The translations under genes and the position numbers were made by a program. DNA of 64,000 bases, taken from assembly GCF_900187645.1 (NCBI RefSeq), contig NZ_FYEE01000003.1, positions 308,552-372,551 on the forward strand, given 5' to 3'. Source of the DNA: Pseudomonas sp. Irchel 3E20 (lineage in GTDB: Bacteria; Pseudomonadota; Gammaproteobacteria; Pseudomonadales; Pseudomonadaceae). The notes under the pieces were generated by a model. The model was not told the DNA's origin. It ran no database searches and was given only the letters and a program-made list of their open reading frames with translations. Below, one piece after another: positions 36,687-45,072 of the stretch (the first letter of the stretch is position 1; every line of letters begins with the position of its first letter).

Positions 36687-37730
36687 ATGACCGACCTGGA
36701 AAATACCGTCACCCTGACCGTGGACGGTCTGGATTATGGCGGCTGGAAAAGCGTGCAAATCAGCGCCGACCTAGAGCGTCAGTTCCGCTCCTTTACCCTC
36801 GCCATCACCTGGCAGTGGCCGGGCCAGACCCTGGCAGTGCCCATCCGCCCCGGCGCCCGCTGCCAGGTGCGGATCGGCTGCGACCTGGTGCTGAGCGGCC
36901 ATGTCTACAAGGCGCCGGTCAGCTACGACGGCCGGCAGATCAGCCTGAGCATCGAAGGCAGTTCCACCACCCAGGACCTGGTGGACTGCGCCGCAATCAA
37001 CCGTCCCGGCCAGTGGCGCGAGCAGAGTGTGTTGAGCATCGTCCAGGCCCTGGCCGCGCCCTATGGCGTGGGCGTGGTCAGCGAGATCGCCCAGACCGCA
37101 CGCTTGCGCAGCCACAGCATCGTGCCCGGTGAAACCGTGTTCCAGTCCATCGACCGCTTGCTGACCCTGTACCGGGTGTTTTCCACCGACGATGCCCAGG
37201 GCCGTGTGGTGTTGGCGCAGCCCGGTAGCGCCGGGCGTGCGGCCGATGCCCTGGAACTGGGCAAGAACATCCTCTCGGCCAGCGCGGCGATGGATTACAC
37301 CTCGGTGTTTTCCGAGTACAGGGTGATCGGCCAGCACAAGGGTGACGATCGCCAAAGCGGCAGCGCCGTGGCGGAAGTCGCGGGCCTGGCCACGGACGGC
37401 CGGGCGCCGCGCAAACGGGTCACGGTCATCAGCGAACCCACGCAACTGACGGCAGAGCTGGCCCAGCAGCGCGCCGACTGGGAATGCGCCACCCGCAGCG
37501 CCAAGGCGTTGGCCGCCACCTACAGCGTGCAGGGCTGGCGGCAAACCAATGGCGCCCTGTGGCGCCACAACAGCCTGGTGCGGGTGATCGACCCGGTACT
37601 GGGTTTTGACCAGGACATGCTGATCTCCAAGGTCACCTGGTCGCTGTCCGAACGCGGTGCCATCAGCACCCTGAGCGTGGCGCCGCCCCATAGCTTCGAC
37701 GCCAGCCCGGCACTGCCCGCGGCCCGCTGA
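36687..37730 (+). CDS. Baseplate hub protein (Mu gpP / gp44-like)
   Basis: 347 residues of the late-control/hub fold: TVTLTVDGLDYGGWKSVQIS, GHVYKAPVSYDGRQISLSIEG, and a C-terminal half with LVRVIDPVLGFDQDMLISKV. It should form the trimeric hub on which spike and tube assemble. Confidence 0.88.
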   Translation: MTDLENTVTLTVDGLDYGGWKSVQISADLERQFRSFTLAITWQWPGQTLAVPIRPGARCQVRIGCDLVLSGHVYKAPVSYDGRQISLSIEGSSTTQDLVDCAAINRPGQWREQSVLSIVQALAAPYGVGVVSEIAQTARLRSHSIVPGETVFQSIDRLLTLYRVFSTDDAQGRVVLAQPGSAGRAADALELGKNILSASAAMDYTSVFSEYRVIGQHKGDDRQSGSAVAEVAGLATDGRAPRKRVTVISEPTQLTAELAQQRADWECATRSAKALAATYSVQGWRQTNGALWRHNSLVRVIDPVLGFDQDMLISKVTWSLSERGAISTLSVAPPHSFDASPALPAAR

Positions 37731-37751
37731 ACCCCTCACAAGGAAACCCCC

Positions 37752-38261
37752 ATGAGCCTACTGACACGCCTGTTGGCGCGCGGCACCGTGGTGCTCGCCA
37801 ACTCGGCGAGCAAACTGCAATCGCTGCAAATGCGCCTCACCGCTGGCGAAGTGAACGATGACATGGAGCACTTTGAGCCCTACGGTTTTACCAGCCACCC
37901 GCTGGCCGGGGCCGAAGGCATCGCCACCTTTCTGGGCGGCGACCGCTCCCACGCGGTGGTGCTGGTGGTGGCTGACCGCCGCTACCGCCTCAAGGCCCTG
38001 GCGCCGGGCGAAGTGGCGATCTACACCGACGAAGGCGACAAGGTCCACTTCAAGCGCGGGCGCATCATCGATATCGATACCCACACCTTGAACATCCGCG
38101 CGGCCACGGCGGTAAACATCGACACGCCGACCCTGACCCAGAGCGGCAAGATCGTCTCCCAAGGCGACCAGATCGCCGGTGGTATCAGCCAAATCAAGCA
38201 CGTTCACCTCAATGTACAACCGGGCAGGGGCCAGACCAGTGCCCCGGCGGGGGACGCGTGA
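37752..38261 (+). CDS. Baseplate spike protein gpV (Mu gp45-like)
   Basis: 169 residues. The N-terminal OB-like domain (GDRSHAVVLVVADRRYRLK) is followed by a beta-helix segment (GRIIDIDTHTLNIRAATAVN) and the tip HVHLNVQPGRG, whose HxH could bind the apical metal ion. It is the membrane-piercing spike. Confidence 0.9.
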   Translation: MSLLTRLLARGTVVLANSASKLQSLQMRLTAGEVNDDMEHFEPYGFTSHPLAGAEGIATFLGGDRSHAVVLVVADRRYRLKALAPGEVAIYTDEGDKVHFKRGRIIDIDTHTLNIRAATAVNIDTPTLTQSGKIVSQGDQIAGGISQIKHVHLNVQPGRGQTSAPAGDA

Positions 38262-38659
38262 TGGTGCTGCTCAACGACCTCCACAGCGCCTTGACCCGCG
38301 CCGTGCTTATCAGCCTGTTCACTTGGCGCCGCGCGGCGGCTGACGATGCCCTCGATGACGAGGAGCGTTTCGGCTGGTGGGGCGACAGTTTTCCCACGGT
38401 GGCCGATGACCGCATCGGCTCGCGGCTGTGGTTGCTGCGCCGGGTCAAGTTGACCCGCCAGACCCAGGGCGACGCCGAGTTCTATGCCCGGCAAGCCTTG
38501 CAATGGCTGATCGACGACGGCCACGTGAGCGCCATCGACATCCGCACCGAACGCCTCGACGCTCAGCGCCTGAACCTGCGCACGGTGCTGACCCTGGCCA
38601 GCGGCGAGCGTCTGGACATCAACCCTAATGACAGTTGGCAGGTGACCTATGCCGTTTGA
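38261..38659 (+). CDS. Baseplate wedge protein gp46-like
   Basis: 132 residues, the gp46/GPW-like family: DEERFGWWGDSFP and GSRLWLLRRVKLTRQT are the conserved blocks. It starts at ATG 38261, overlapping the gpV stop by one base (TGATG). Confidence 0.9.
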   Translation: MVLLNDLHSALTRAVLISLFTWRRAAADDALDDEERFGWWGDSFPTVADDRIGSRLWLLRRVKLTRQTQGDAEFYARQALQWLIDDGHVSAIDIRTERLDAQRLNLRTVLTLASGERLDINPNDSWQVTYAV

Positions 38660-39689
38660 AACCCCTTCGCTGCCGGTGCTGATTAAACGCACCCAAAGCG
38701 ACCTGGCCAGCGATGCGCTGCGCCAGTCCGATGCCCAGGTGCTGGCCCGCACCCTGAGCGCCGCCGCCTATGGCCTCTATGGCTACCTGGACTGGATCGC
38801 CGAGCAGATCCTCCCGGATAAGGCCGATGAATCGACCCTGGAGCGCATCGCCGCGTTACGCCTGAACCAACCGCGCAAACCCGCCCAGGCCGCCACCGGC
38901 ACGGTGAGTTTCAGCGCGGCCACCGGCGCGGTGCTGGATGCCGACACCCTGCTGCAAGCCTTGGATGGCCGCGTGTACCGGGTAACCGCGCCGCGCACGG
39001 CGGTGGCGGGCAGCAACAGTGCCACCGTCATGGCCCTGGACGCCGGGGCCTTGGGCAACGCCGACGCCGGTTTGGTGCTGATGCCGGTGCAACCAATCCA
39101 GGGCATCGGCAATGCCTTCACCGTGCTGGCGCCGGGCCTGGCCGGGGGCATCGCCCAGGAAAGCCTGGAGTCGCTGCGTGCCCGGGTCATCCGTTCGTAC
39201 CGCATCATCCCCCACGGCGGTTCGGCCCAGGACTATGAAACCTGGGCCTTGGAATGCCCCGGCATCACCCGCGCCTGGTGTCGCGGCGGCCTCCTGGGGC
39301 CGGGCACCGTTGCTGTTTTCGTGATGCGCGACGACGACCCGCAACCGATCCCGAGTGCACCGCAGTTGGCCCGGGTCCTGGCGCACATCGAGCCGTTGCG
39401 CCCGGTGACCGCTCAAGTGCAAGTCATGCCGCCGGTGCCGGTCGCAGTGGCTTATCGCCTGCGCCTGACCCCGGACACCAGCGCCGTGCGCGCGGCCGTC
39501 GAAGCGCAACTGCGTGACCTGCACAACCGCGAAGCGGGGTTGGGCGAACCCTTGCTGCTGAGCCACATCGCCGAAGCCATCAGCAGCGCCACCGGCGAGA
39601 CCGATCACAAGCTGCTGGCGCCCCTGGCCGATGTACCCGCCGCCAGCTACCAACTGCTGACCTTTGGAGGTTGCACATGGTTGGAATAA
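38649..39689 (+). CDS. Baseplate J-like protein (Mu gp47)
   Basis: 346 residues of the baseplate J family: N-terminal MPFETPSLPVLIKRTQSDL, LPDKADESTLERIAALR and the core RVIRSYRIIPHGGSAQDYETW. It forms the peripheral wedge linking hub to fibres. Overlaps both neighbouring genes. Confidence 0.92.
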   Translation: MPFETPSLPVLIKRTQSDLASDALRQSDAQVLARTLSAAAYGLYGYLDWIAEQILPDKADESTLERIAALRLNQPRKPAQAATGTVSFSAATGAVLDADTLLQALDGRVYRVTAPRTAVAGSNSATVMALDAGALGNADAGLVLMPVQPIQGIGNAFTVLAPGLAGGIAQESLESLRARVIRSYRIIPHGGSAQDYETWALECPGITRAWCRGGLLGPGTVAVFVMRDDDPQPIPSAPQLARVLAHIEPLRPVTAQVQVMPPVPVAVAYRLRLTPDTSAVRAAVEAQLRDLHNREAGLGEPLLLSHIAEAISSATGETDHKLLAPLADVPAASYQLLTFGGCTWLE

Positions 39690-40276
39690 GAACGGCCGGG
39701 CAATACCAGGAACAACTGCGCAGACTGCTCCCCAGCGGCCCGGCCTGGGACCCGGAACGGGTGCCGGAACTCCACCAGGTGCTGCAAGGCCTCGCCGAAG
39801 AACTGGCGCGCATCGACGCCCGCGCGGTGGACCTGCTCAACGAAATGGACCCGGCCGGGGTCACTGAACTGGTGCCGGACTGGGAGCGGGTGATGAACCT
39901 GCCCGACCCATGCCTGGGCCTCACGCCGCTGTTCGACGACCGCCGCCTCGCCGTGCGCCGCCGGCTCCTGGCAGTGGGCAACCAGAGCATCGCCTACTAC
40001 CTGGACATCGCCCGTACCCAGGGCTACCCCAACGCCACCCTCACCGAACACCGCGCCCCGCGTTTCGGCCGCTCACGGTTTGGTAGCGCTCGCTTCGGCA
40101 CCTGGCAAGCGCAATTCATGTGGACCCTCAACACCGGCGGGCGCCTGCTGCTGGGCCGCCGCTTCGGCGCCACCTACTGGGGCGAACGCTTCGGCGTTAA
40201 CCCCAGCAGCGCCCTGGAATGCCTCATCCACCGCACCGCACCGGCTCACACCCTGGTGCACATCAACTATGAATAG
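39677..40276 (+). CDS. DUF2313 tail protein (Mu gp48-like)
   Basis: 199 residues: YQEQLRRLLPSGPAWDPE at the N-terminus is the DUF2313/YmfQ signature, with ending HRTAPAHTLVHINYE. It is the wedge component nearest the tail fibre. GGAGG at 39666-39670 favours the ATG at 39677. Confidence 0.9.
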   Translation: MVGIRTAGQYQEQLRRLLPSGPAWDPERVPELHQVLQGLAEELARIDARAVDLLNEMDPAGVTELVPDWERVMNLPDPCLGLTPLFDDRRLAVRRRLLAVGNQSIAYYLDIARTQGYPNATLTEHRAPRFGRSRFGSARFGTWQAQFMWTLNTGGRLLLGRRFGATYWGERFGVNPSSALECLIHRTAPAHTLVHINYE

Positions 40277-40285
40277 GGAATAAAA

Positions 40286-41548
40286 ATGGATTACCCCAAA
40301 AGCATCCCCAGCGTAGGGCTGGTCAATGGCAAATTCGTCGACGAAAACCCCGTGGCGGGAACGCCGGGGTCGCTGATCCCTTCCGCGTGGGGGAACTCGG
40401 TGACGCAGGAGATGTTGAACGTTATTACCGCAGGCGGATTGGTGCCGGCGGAGGCGGATTTGAATCAACTGGTCACGGCCATTCGCTCGATTGTCCAGGC
40501 GTCTGCCACCAACTATGCGGCTGACACCGGGACTGCCGGGGTTTACGTCGCAGCATTCACACCGGCGCTGACCACACTGACTGATGGGACGGTTGTGAGG
40601 GTCAAGATCAAGACTGCCAATACCGGTGCCAGCACGTTTAACCCAAACGGATTGGGCGCCAAGCCCATCGTCGGCGCGGCACACGCAGCGCTCCAGGGCG
40701 GGGAATTAGTCGCCAATGGCCATGCGTGGTTGCAGTACAACAGCTCGCTGAGCGGCGGGTCGTGGGTGATCCTTGCCAGCAGTGGGGGGGCGCAGCAGGT
40801 GGTCCGCGGGGTGTCTTCTGGTCAGGCGGTCAATCAATCCCAACTGGGCAGCCTGAGCGGGGTTAAACGGATCCTTAACGCCTCCACCACCCTGGCTGCG
40901 GCAGATGTCGGCGCCTTGATCTCTGTCGAGGGAGCGGCCGGATCGACCCAAACGTTGATGCCCATTGTCGGAGTACCGACCGGTGGCACTATCGTTTTTA
41001 CCGCAAGCACCAGTTTCACTATTGTGCCAAGTGGGTCTGAAACGATCAGTGTTCCTGAAGCTGGAAACGTGTCAGCTATTCAGCTGGCGCAAGGGGACAC
41101 GATAACTTTAACCAGGGATGCGACTCGTTGGTGGGCATCTTCGTACTCCAAGAAAGCGGATCTCACGCTCAGTATGTTTACAGGAGCAAACCAAAGCCTG
41201 GTAAACCCTGGATTCCAAAAAACACCAGGAGGTGATATCCGCCAATGGGGAACGGTATCTCTCAGCGCAGTAGGGGCCTTTAATCCTCAGGTAGTAGGGG
41301 GAGTGACGTGGTACTCACATTTTTATACGGTAACGTTGCCAAGAGCCTATCTATCTCAGCATTTTGAGACGGTTGTTTCTTTGGCGGGTCGTCCCTCATC
41401 TGCGCAAGGGCCGGAACCATTGGTATTCATAAAGTCAAACAAGCTCACTGCGGGACCACTCGAAAGCTTGACCTCCTTCAGCGTCAGCATCACTACTCCT
41501 ATGACAGGGTGGGTACCCGTTATTCACTATCAAAGCACCGGAAAATAA
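40286..41548 (+). CDS. Tail fibre (receptor-binding) protein
   Basis: 420 residues. The N-terminal baseplate-attachment region (MDYPKSIPSVGLVNGKFVDE) is typical of Pseudomonas tailocin fibres, the middle is a Gly/Ala/Ser/Thr-rich shaft, and the C-terminal NPGFQKTPGGDIRQWGTVSL opens a receptor-binding head. DNA from about 40980 onward is markedly AT-richer than the rest of the operon, suggesting the head was acquired separately. It determines which strains are killed. Confidence 0.9.
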   Translation: MDYPKSIPSVGLVNGKFVDENPVAGTPGSLIPSAWGNSVTQEMLNVITAGGLVPAEADLNQLVTAIRSIVQASATNYAADTGTAGVYVAAFTPALTTLTDGTVVRVKIKTANTGASTFNPNGLGAKPIVGAAHAALQGGELVANGHAWLQYNSSLSGGSWVILASSGGAQQVVRGVSSGQAVNQSQLGSLSGVKRILNASTTLAAADVGALISVEGAAGSTQTLMPIVGVPTGGTIVFTASTSFTIVPSGSETISVPEAGNVSAIQLAQGDTITLTRDATRWWASSYSKKADLTLSMFTGANQSLVNPGFQKTPGGDIRQWGTVSLSAVGAFNPQVVGGVTWYSHFYTVTLPRAYLSQHFETVVSLAGRPSSAQGPEPLVFIKSNKLTAGPLESLTSFSVSITTPMTGWVPVIHYQSTGK

Positions 41549-41561
41549 GAGGGGATTTATT

Positions 41562-41741
41562 ATGTTTTACTGCCCAAAAGATGGTGGTTTCTACGGATCG
41601 CTTGATGTTATTGAAGATGGAATTGAATTGACCGATGACGAGTATCTCAAATTGATAAGAGGTCAGTTGGGGTACGGATTCAAGGTAGAAGAAAGTGGCG
41701 CGGTGTCAGTGGTGGAGGTTCCTCCTGAGGCGGTTATCTAG
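41562..41741 (+). CDS. Small acidic tail-fibre-associated protein
   Basis: 59 residues, MFYCPKDGGFYGSLDVIEDG then a DDEYLKLIRGQ segment, acidic. It starts 13 bp after the fibre stop with GGGG upstream. Position and the FYxxxxGGFY start resemble short tail-fibre assembly/chaperone proteins. It shares the low GC of the fibre tip, so the two probably moved together. Confidence 0.7.
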   Translation: MFYCPKDGGFYGSLDVIEDGIELTDDEYLKLIRGQLGYGFKVEESGAVSVVEVPPEAVI

Positions 41742-41791
41742 AAATAACTAGAGCGGGCTCCATCTTTAGATGACTGAAAGAGATCAGGGAA

Positions 41792-42355
41792 ATGCAACTA
41801 ACTCTGCGAAAATTGCTAGAAATCCTCCCAAACGCCCGCTCCCAAGCGGGCGTTTTCATTTCTGCCCTTAACGCCGCCATGCCTCATCACCAAATCACCA
41901 CACCCAAACGCATCGCTGCATTTCTCGCGCAGGTGGGCCATGAGTCTGGCCAATTGCAGTACCTGCGTGAGTTGGGCAGTGAGCACTACCTGAGCAAGTA
42001 CGACACCGGTTCGTTGGCAAGGCGCCTGGGTAATACGCCTGAGGCCGATGGAGATGGGCAGTGTTACCGCGGCCGCGGCCTCTTGCAAATCACCGGGCGC
42101 GCCAATTATCGGCAATGCAGCCTCGCGTTGTTTGGCGATGAGCGGTTGCTCCAACAACCTCAATTGCTGGAGCAACCGCAGTGGGCTGCGGAGTCGGCGG
42201 GGTGGTTTTGGCAGCTTTATGGGCTCAATGAGCTGGCGGACCAGGATCAGTTCAACAGCATCACCCGGCGGATCAACGGCGGGTTGAATGGGCTGCAGGA
42301 CCGTTTGCAGTTGTGGGCACGGGCGAGGGCGGTGTTATGCCAGCCTTCGGCCTGA
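41792..42355 (+). CDS. GH19-type endolysin
   Basis: 187 residues of the glycoside hydrolase 19 lysozyme group. Catalytic Glu lies in QVGHESGQL; YRGRGLLQITGRANY is the conserved core. It degrades peptidoglycan to release tailocins. The N-terminal MQLTLRKLLEILPNARSQAG matches related Pseudomonas lysins, so the start is sound even though codons 14-21 form a terminator-like hairpin. Confidence 0.92.
   Translation: MQLTLRKLLEILPNARSQAGVFISALNAAMPHHQITTPKRIAAFLAQVGHESGQLQYLRELGSEHYLSKYDTGSLARRLGNTPEADGDGQCYRGRGLLQITGRANYRQCSLALFGDERLLQQPQLLEQPQWAAESAGWFWQLYGLNELADQDQFNSITRRINGGLNGLQDRLQLWARARAVLCQPSA
41831..41856 (+). terminator. Terminator-like hairpin inside the endolysin gene
   Basis: AACGCCCGCT and AGCGGGCGTT form a perfect 10-bp stem with a CCCA loop followed by TTTC. 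It lies 39-64 bases into the endolysin coding sequence. It may terminate most structural transcripts and throttle lysin expression. Confidence 0.6.
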
Positions 42356-42873
42356 TGCCCAGGGGGTTCCAGGTGACGGGCGTCGTTGTGTTGCTGGCCG
42401 TGGTGGCGGGCAGTGCGGCGGCGGGTTCCTGGCAAATTCAGGCGTGGCGTTTTGGGCGGCAGTTGGCGGAGCAGGCCAGTCTGCACGCCCAGGCGCTGCA
42501 ACAGCTATCCGTGGCGGCGGCGAGTGGGTTACGGGCCGCCCAGGATCAACGTCTGGCGCTGGAGCAGCAGCTTCAGGCCAGTGACCAACAGCACTATCAG
42601 GAGTTAAGCGATGCACAAGGCAATCAGACTCGCCTACGCGACCGTCTTGCCACTGCTGATCTGCGGCTGTCAGTCCTCCTCGACGGTGCGGGTTCAGCCG
42701 CTGGCGGTGCAGTGCCCGCCGCTACCGGCACCGGCGGCGTGGTTCATGGCGCCGCGCGCGCCCGACTTGACCCAGCGCATGCTCAGCGAATTATCGCCAT
42801 CACCGACGCCGGCGATCAGGGACTGATTGCCCTGCGCGCCTGCCAGGCCTATGTGCGGGCGATTGGGCGCTAA
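42337..42873 (+). CDS. Rz-like inner-membrane spanin
   Basis: 178 residues with one N-terminal membrane span (VTGVVVLLAVVAGSAAAGSW) and a long Ala/Gln-rich coiled-coil periplasmic domain, the i-spanin layout. It begins 19 bp before the endolysin stop. Rz1 is nested in another frame inside it. Confidence 0.8.
   Translation: MPAFGLMPRGFQVTGVVVLLAVVAGSAAAGSWQIQAWRFGRQLAEQASLHAQALQQLSVAAASGLRAAQDQRLALEQQLQASDQQHYQELSDAQGNQTRLRDRLATADLRLSVLLDGAGSAAGGAVPAATGTGGVVHGAARARLDPAHAQRIIAITDAGDQGLIALRACQAYVRAIGR
42611..42826 (+). CDS. Rz1-like outer-membrane lipoprotein spanin, nested in Rz
   Basis: 71 residues in a different frame within the Rz gene. The signal ends in a lipobox-like LLICGC, and the mature part is proline-rich (CPPLPAPAAWFMAPRAPD), the classic Rz1 composition. 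With Rz it should fuse the membranes at the last lysis step. Confidence 0.82.
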   Translation: MHKAIRLAYATVLPLLICGCQSSSTVRVQPLAVQCPPLPAPAAWFMAPRAPDLTQRMLSELSPSPTPAIRD

Positions 42874-42954
42874 CATTTTGAGCGCCTGGGCGGCTTGTCA
42901 GGGCAGGCGGCTCGTGTAGGGTGGTGGTTTCGCCAACCTGACCGGGAGACAGTC

Positions 42955-43455
42955 ATGGACGAAATTACTCAGCTTGCCGCTGAACTGGGGCGGCGTTTGC
43001 AGGTGCTCAATGCCCACGTCAGCACCGCCGAGTCCTGTACCGGGGGCGGGATTGCCGAAGCGATCACGCGCATTGCCGGCAGTTCGGCGTGGTTCGAGGC
43101 CGGTTACGTGACCTATTCCAATCGCCAGAAAACCCGCCAGTTGGACGTGCCCGCGCCTTTGTTCGACCAGGTTGGGGCGGTGAGCCGCGAGGTGGTCGAG
43201 GCCATGGTGCGTGGCGCCCAGGCTAAAAGCGGGGCGCATTTTGCCGTGGCGGTCAGTGGTGTGGCGGGGCCGGACGGTGGTTCACCGCATAAACCGGTGG
43301 GCACCGTTTGGCTGGCTTGGGGCGTAGGAGAGGCGGTAGTGAGCGAGGTGCGGCACTTCCCCGGCAACCGCGACGATGTCCGCCGACAAACGGTGAAGGC
43401 CGCGCTAGAGGGCTTGTTGCTGCATGCCGAGGCAGAAATCTCAAAACAGGGGTAG
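42955..43455 (+). CDS. pncC: PncC/CinA-type nicotinamide-nucleotide amidase
   Basis: A 166-residue stand-alone CinA C-terminal domain. It converts NMN to nicotinate mononucleotide in pyridine-nucleotide salvage. Motifs: [20 protein letters not shown]-equivalent [16 protein letters not shown], and [27 protein letters not shown] precedes the start. It marks the right border of the tailocin and lies 83 bp before recA. Confidence 0.95.
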   Translation: MDEITQLAAELGRRLQVLNAHVSTAESCTGGGIAEAITRIAGSSAWFEAGYVTYSNRQKTRQLDVPAPLFDQVGAVSREVVEAMVRGAQAKSGAHFAVAVSGVAGPDGGSPHKPVGTVWLAWGVGEAVVSEVRHFPGNRDDVRRQTVKAALEGLLLHAEAEISKQG

Positions 43456-43482
43456 GCGATCTTCAAACGCTGTGGAATAATA

Positions 43483-43498
43483 CTGTCTACTTATACAG
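43483..43498. promoter_or_regulatory. LexA (SOS) box of recA
   Basis: CTGTCTACTTATACAG is a perfect CTGT-N8-ACAG operator, 41 bp upstream of the recA ATG. Confidence 0.95.
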
Positions 43499-43538
43499 GT
43501 GTTGGCCGTCAGGCCTTATTGATTACGTGAGGACTTTA

Positions 43539-44591
43539 ATGGACGACAACAAGAAGAAAGCCTTGGCTGCGGCCCTGGGTCAGATCGAACGTCAATTCGG
43601 CAAGGGTGCCGTAATGCGTATGGGCGATCACGACCGTCAGGCGATCCCGGCCATTTCCACTGGCTCTCTGGGTCTGGACATCGCGCTCGGCATCGGCGGC
43701 CTGCCAAAGGGCCGTATCGTTGAAATCTACGGCCCGGAATCTTCGGGTAAAACCACCCTGACCCTGTCCGTAATCGCCCAGGCCCAGAAGATGGGCGCGA
43801 CCTGCGCCTTCGTCGACGCCGAGCACGCCCTGGATCCGGAATACGCCGGCAAACTGGGCGTCAACGTCGACGACCTGCTGGTGTCCCAGCCGGACACCGG
43901 CGAGCAGGCACTGGAAATCACCGACATGCTGGTGCGCTCCAATGCCATCGACGTCATCGTCATCGACTCCGTGGCGGCCCTGGTGCCAAAAGCCGAGATC
44001 GAAGGCGAGATGGGTGACATGCACGTTGGCCTGCAGGCTCGCTTGATGTCCCAGGCGCTGCGCAAGATCACCGGCAACATCAAGAACGCCAACTGCCTGG
44101 TGATCTTCATTAACCAGATCCGCATGAAGATCGGCGTGATGTTCGGCAGCCCGGAAACCACCACCGGTGGTAACGCGCTGAAGTTCTACGCTTCGGTGCG
44201 CCTGGACATCCGCCGTACCGGCGCGGTGAAGGAAGGTGATGAAGTTGTCGGCAGCGAAACCCGTGTCAAGGTCGTGAAGAACAAGGTGGCACCGCCGTTC
44301 CGCCAGGCTGAATTCCAGATTCTCTACGGCAAGGGTATCTACCTGAACGGCGAGATGATCGACCTGGGCGTGTTGCACGGCTTTGTCGAAAAATCCGGGG
44401 CCTGGTATGCCTATAACGGCACCAAGATCGGTCAGGGCAAGGCCAACTCGGCCAAGTTCCTGCAGGAGAACCCAGAGATTGCGGCCACACTTGAAAAACA
44501 GATCCGCGACAAGCTGCTGACCCCGACTGCAGACACCAAGGCTTCGCCGGTCAAGGAAGCTGTTGATGATCTGGCTGACGCCGATATCTGA
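43539..44591 (+). CDS. recA: RecA recombinase
   Basis: 350 residues. Walker [13 protein letters not shown]-like [21 protein letters not shown], and [17 protein letters not shown] acidic tail. It catalyses strand exchange and, as an ssDNA filament, stimulates cleavage of LexA and of CI-like repressors such as the PrtR homologue at 29.2 kb. GAGGA precedes the ATG. Upstream open frame overlapping pncC is discarded because it includes the SOS box. Confidence 0.99.
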   Translation: MDDNKKKALAAALGQIERQFGKGAVMRMGDHDRQAIPAISTGSLGLDIALGIGGLPKGRIVEIYGPESSGKTTLTLSVIAQAQKMGATCAFVDAEHALDPEYAGKLGVNVDDLLVSQPDTGEQALEITDMLVRSNAIDVIVIDSVAALVPKAEIEGEMGDMHVGLQARLMSQALRKITGNIKNANCLVIFINQIRMKIGVMFGSPETTTGGNALKFYASVRLDIRRTGAVKEGDEVVGSETRVKVVKNKVAPPFRQAEFQILYGKGIYLNGEMIDLGVLHGFVEKSGAWYAYNGTKIGQGKANSAKFLQENPEIAATLEKQIRDKLLTPTADTKASPVKEAVDDLADADI

Positions 44592-44599
44592 TTGATCCC

Positions 44600-45067
44600 A
44601 TGACAGCCGTACTCGATACACCCGTCGCCGTACGGCGAACCGCAATGGACCTGCTCGCGCGACGCGAGCATGGTCGAGTCGAGCTGACGCGCAAGTTGCG
44701 TCAGCGCGGCGCCCCTCCTGAAATGATCGATGTCGCACTCGACCGCTTGACGCAAGAGGGCTTGCTGTCCGAATCGCGCTACCTCGAAAGCTTTGTCTCC
44801 TACCGTGCCCGCTCCGGATACGGCCCTCTGCGTATTCGTGAAGAGTTGAGCCAACGTGGCCTGCAACGAACCGATATCGAACTCGCCTTACGCGAAAGCG
44901 GTATCGATTGGCAGGCACAGTTGGAAGACACCTGGCGCCGGAAATTCGCCGGGCACTTGCCGATCGATGTCCGCGAGCGTGCCAAGCAAGGGCGGTTCCT
45001 GAGCTATCGGGGTTTTTCGATGGAGATGATCGGCCGCTTGTTCAGCGGCCGTGGCCTGGATGACTGA
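44600..45067 (+). CDS. recX: RecX, RecA regulator
   Basis: 155 residues of three-helix repeats ([59 protein letters not shown]). It inhibits RecA filament extension. It begins 8 bp after recA and is surely co-transcribed. Confidence 0.96.
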   Translation: MTAVLDTPVAVRRTAMDLLARREHGRVELTRKLRQRGAPPEMIDVALDRLTQEGLLSESRYLESFVSYRARSGYGPLRIREELSQRGLQRTDIELALRESGIDWQAQLEDTWRRKFAGHLPIDVRERAKQGRFLSYRGFSMEMIGRLFSGRGLDD

Positions 45068-45072
45068 GCCGG

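Noticed and set aside
29204..42873. Complete temperate prophage
   Set aside because: No integrase, replication, terminase, portal or capsid gene, and mutS and pncC are intact at the borders with no att-like duplication seen.
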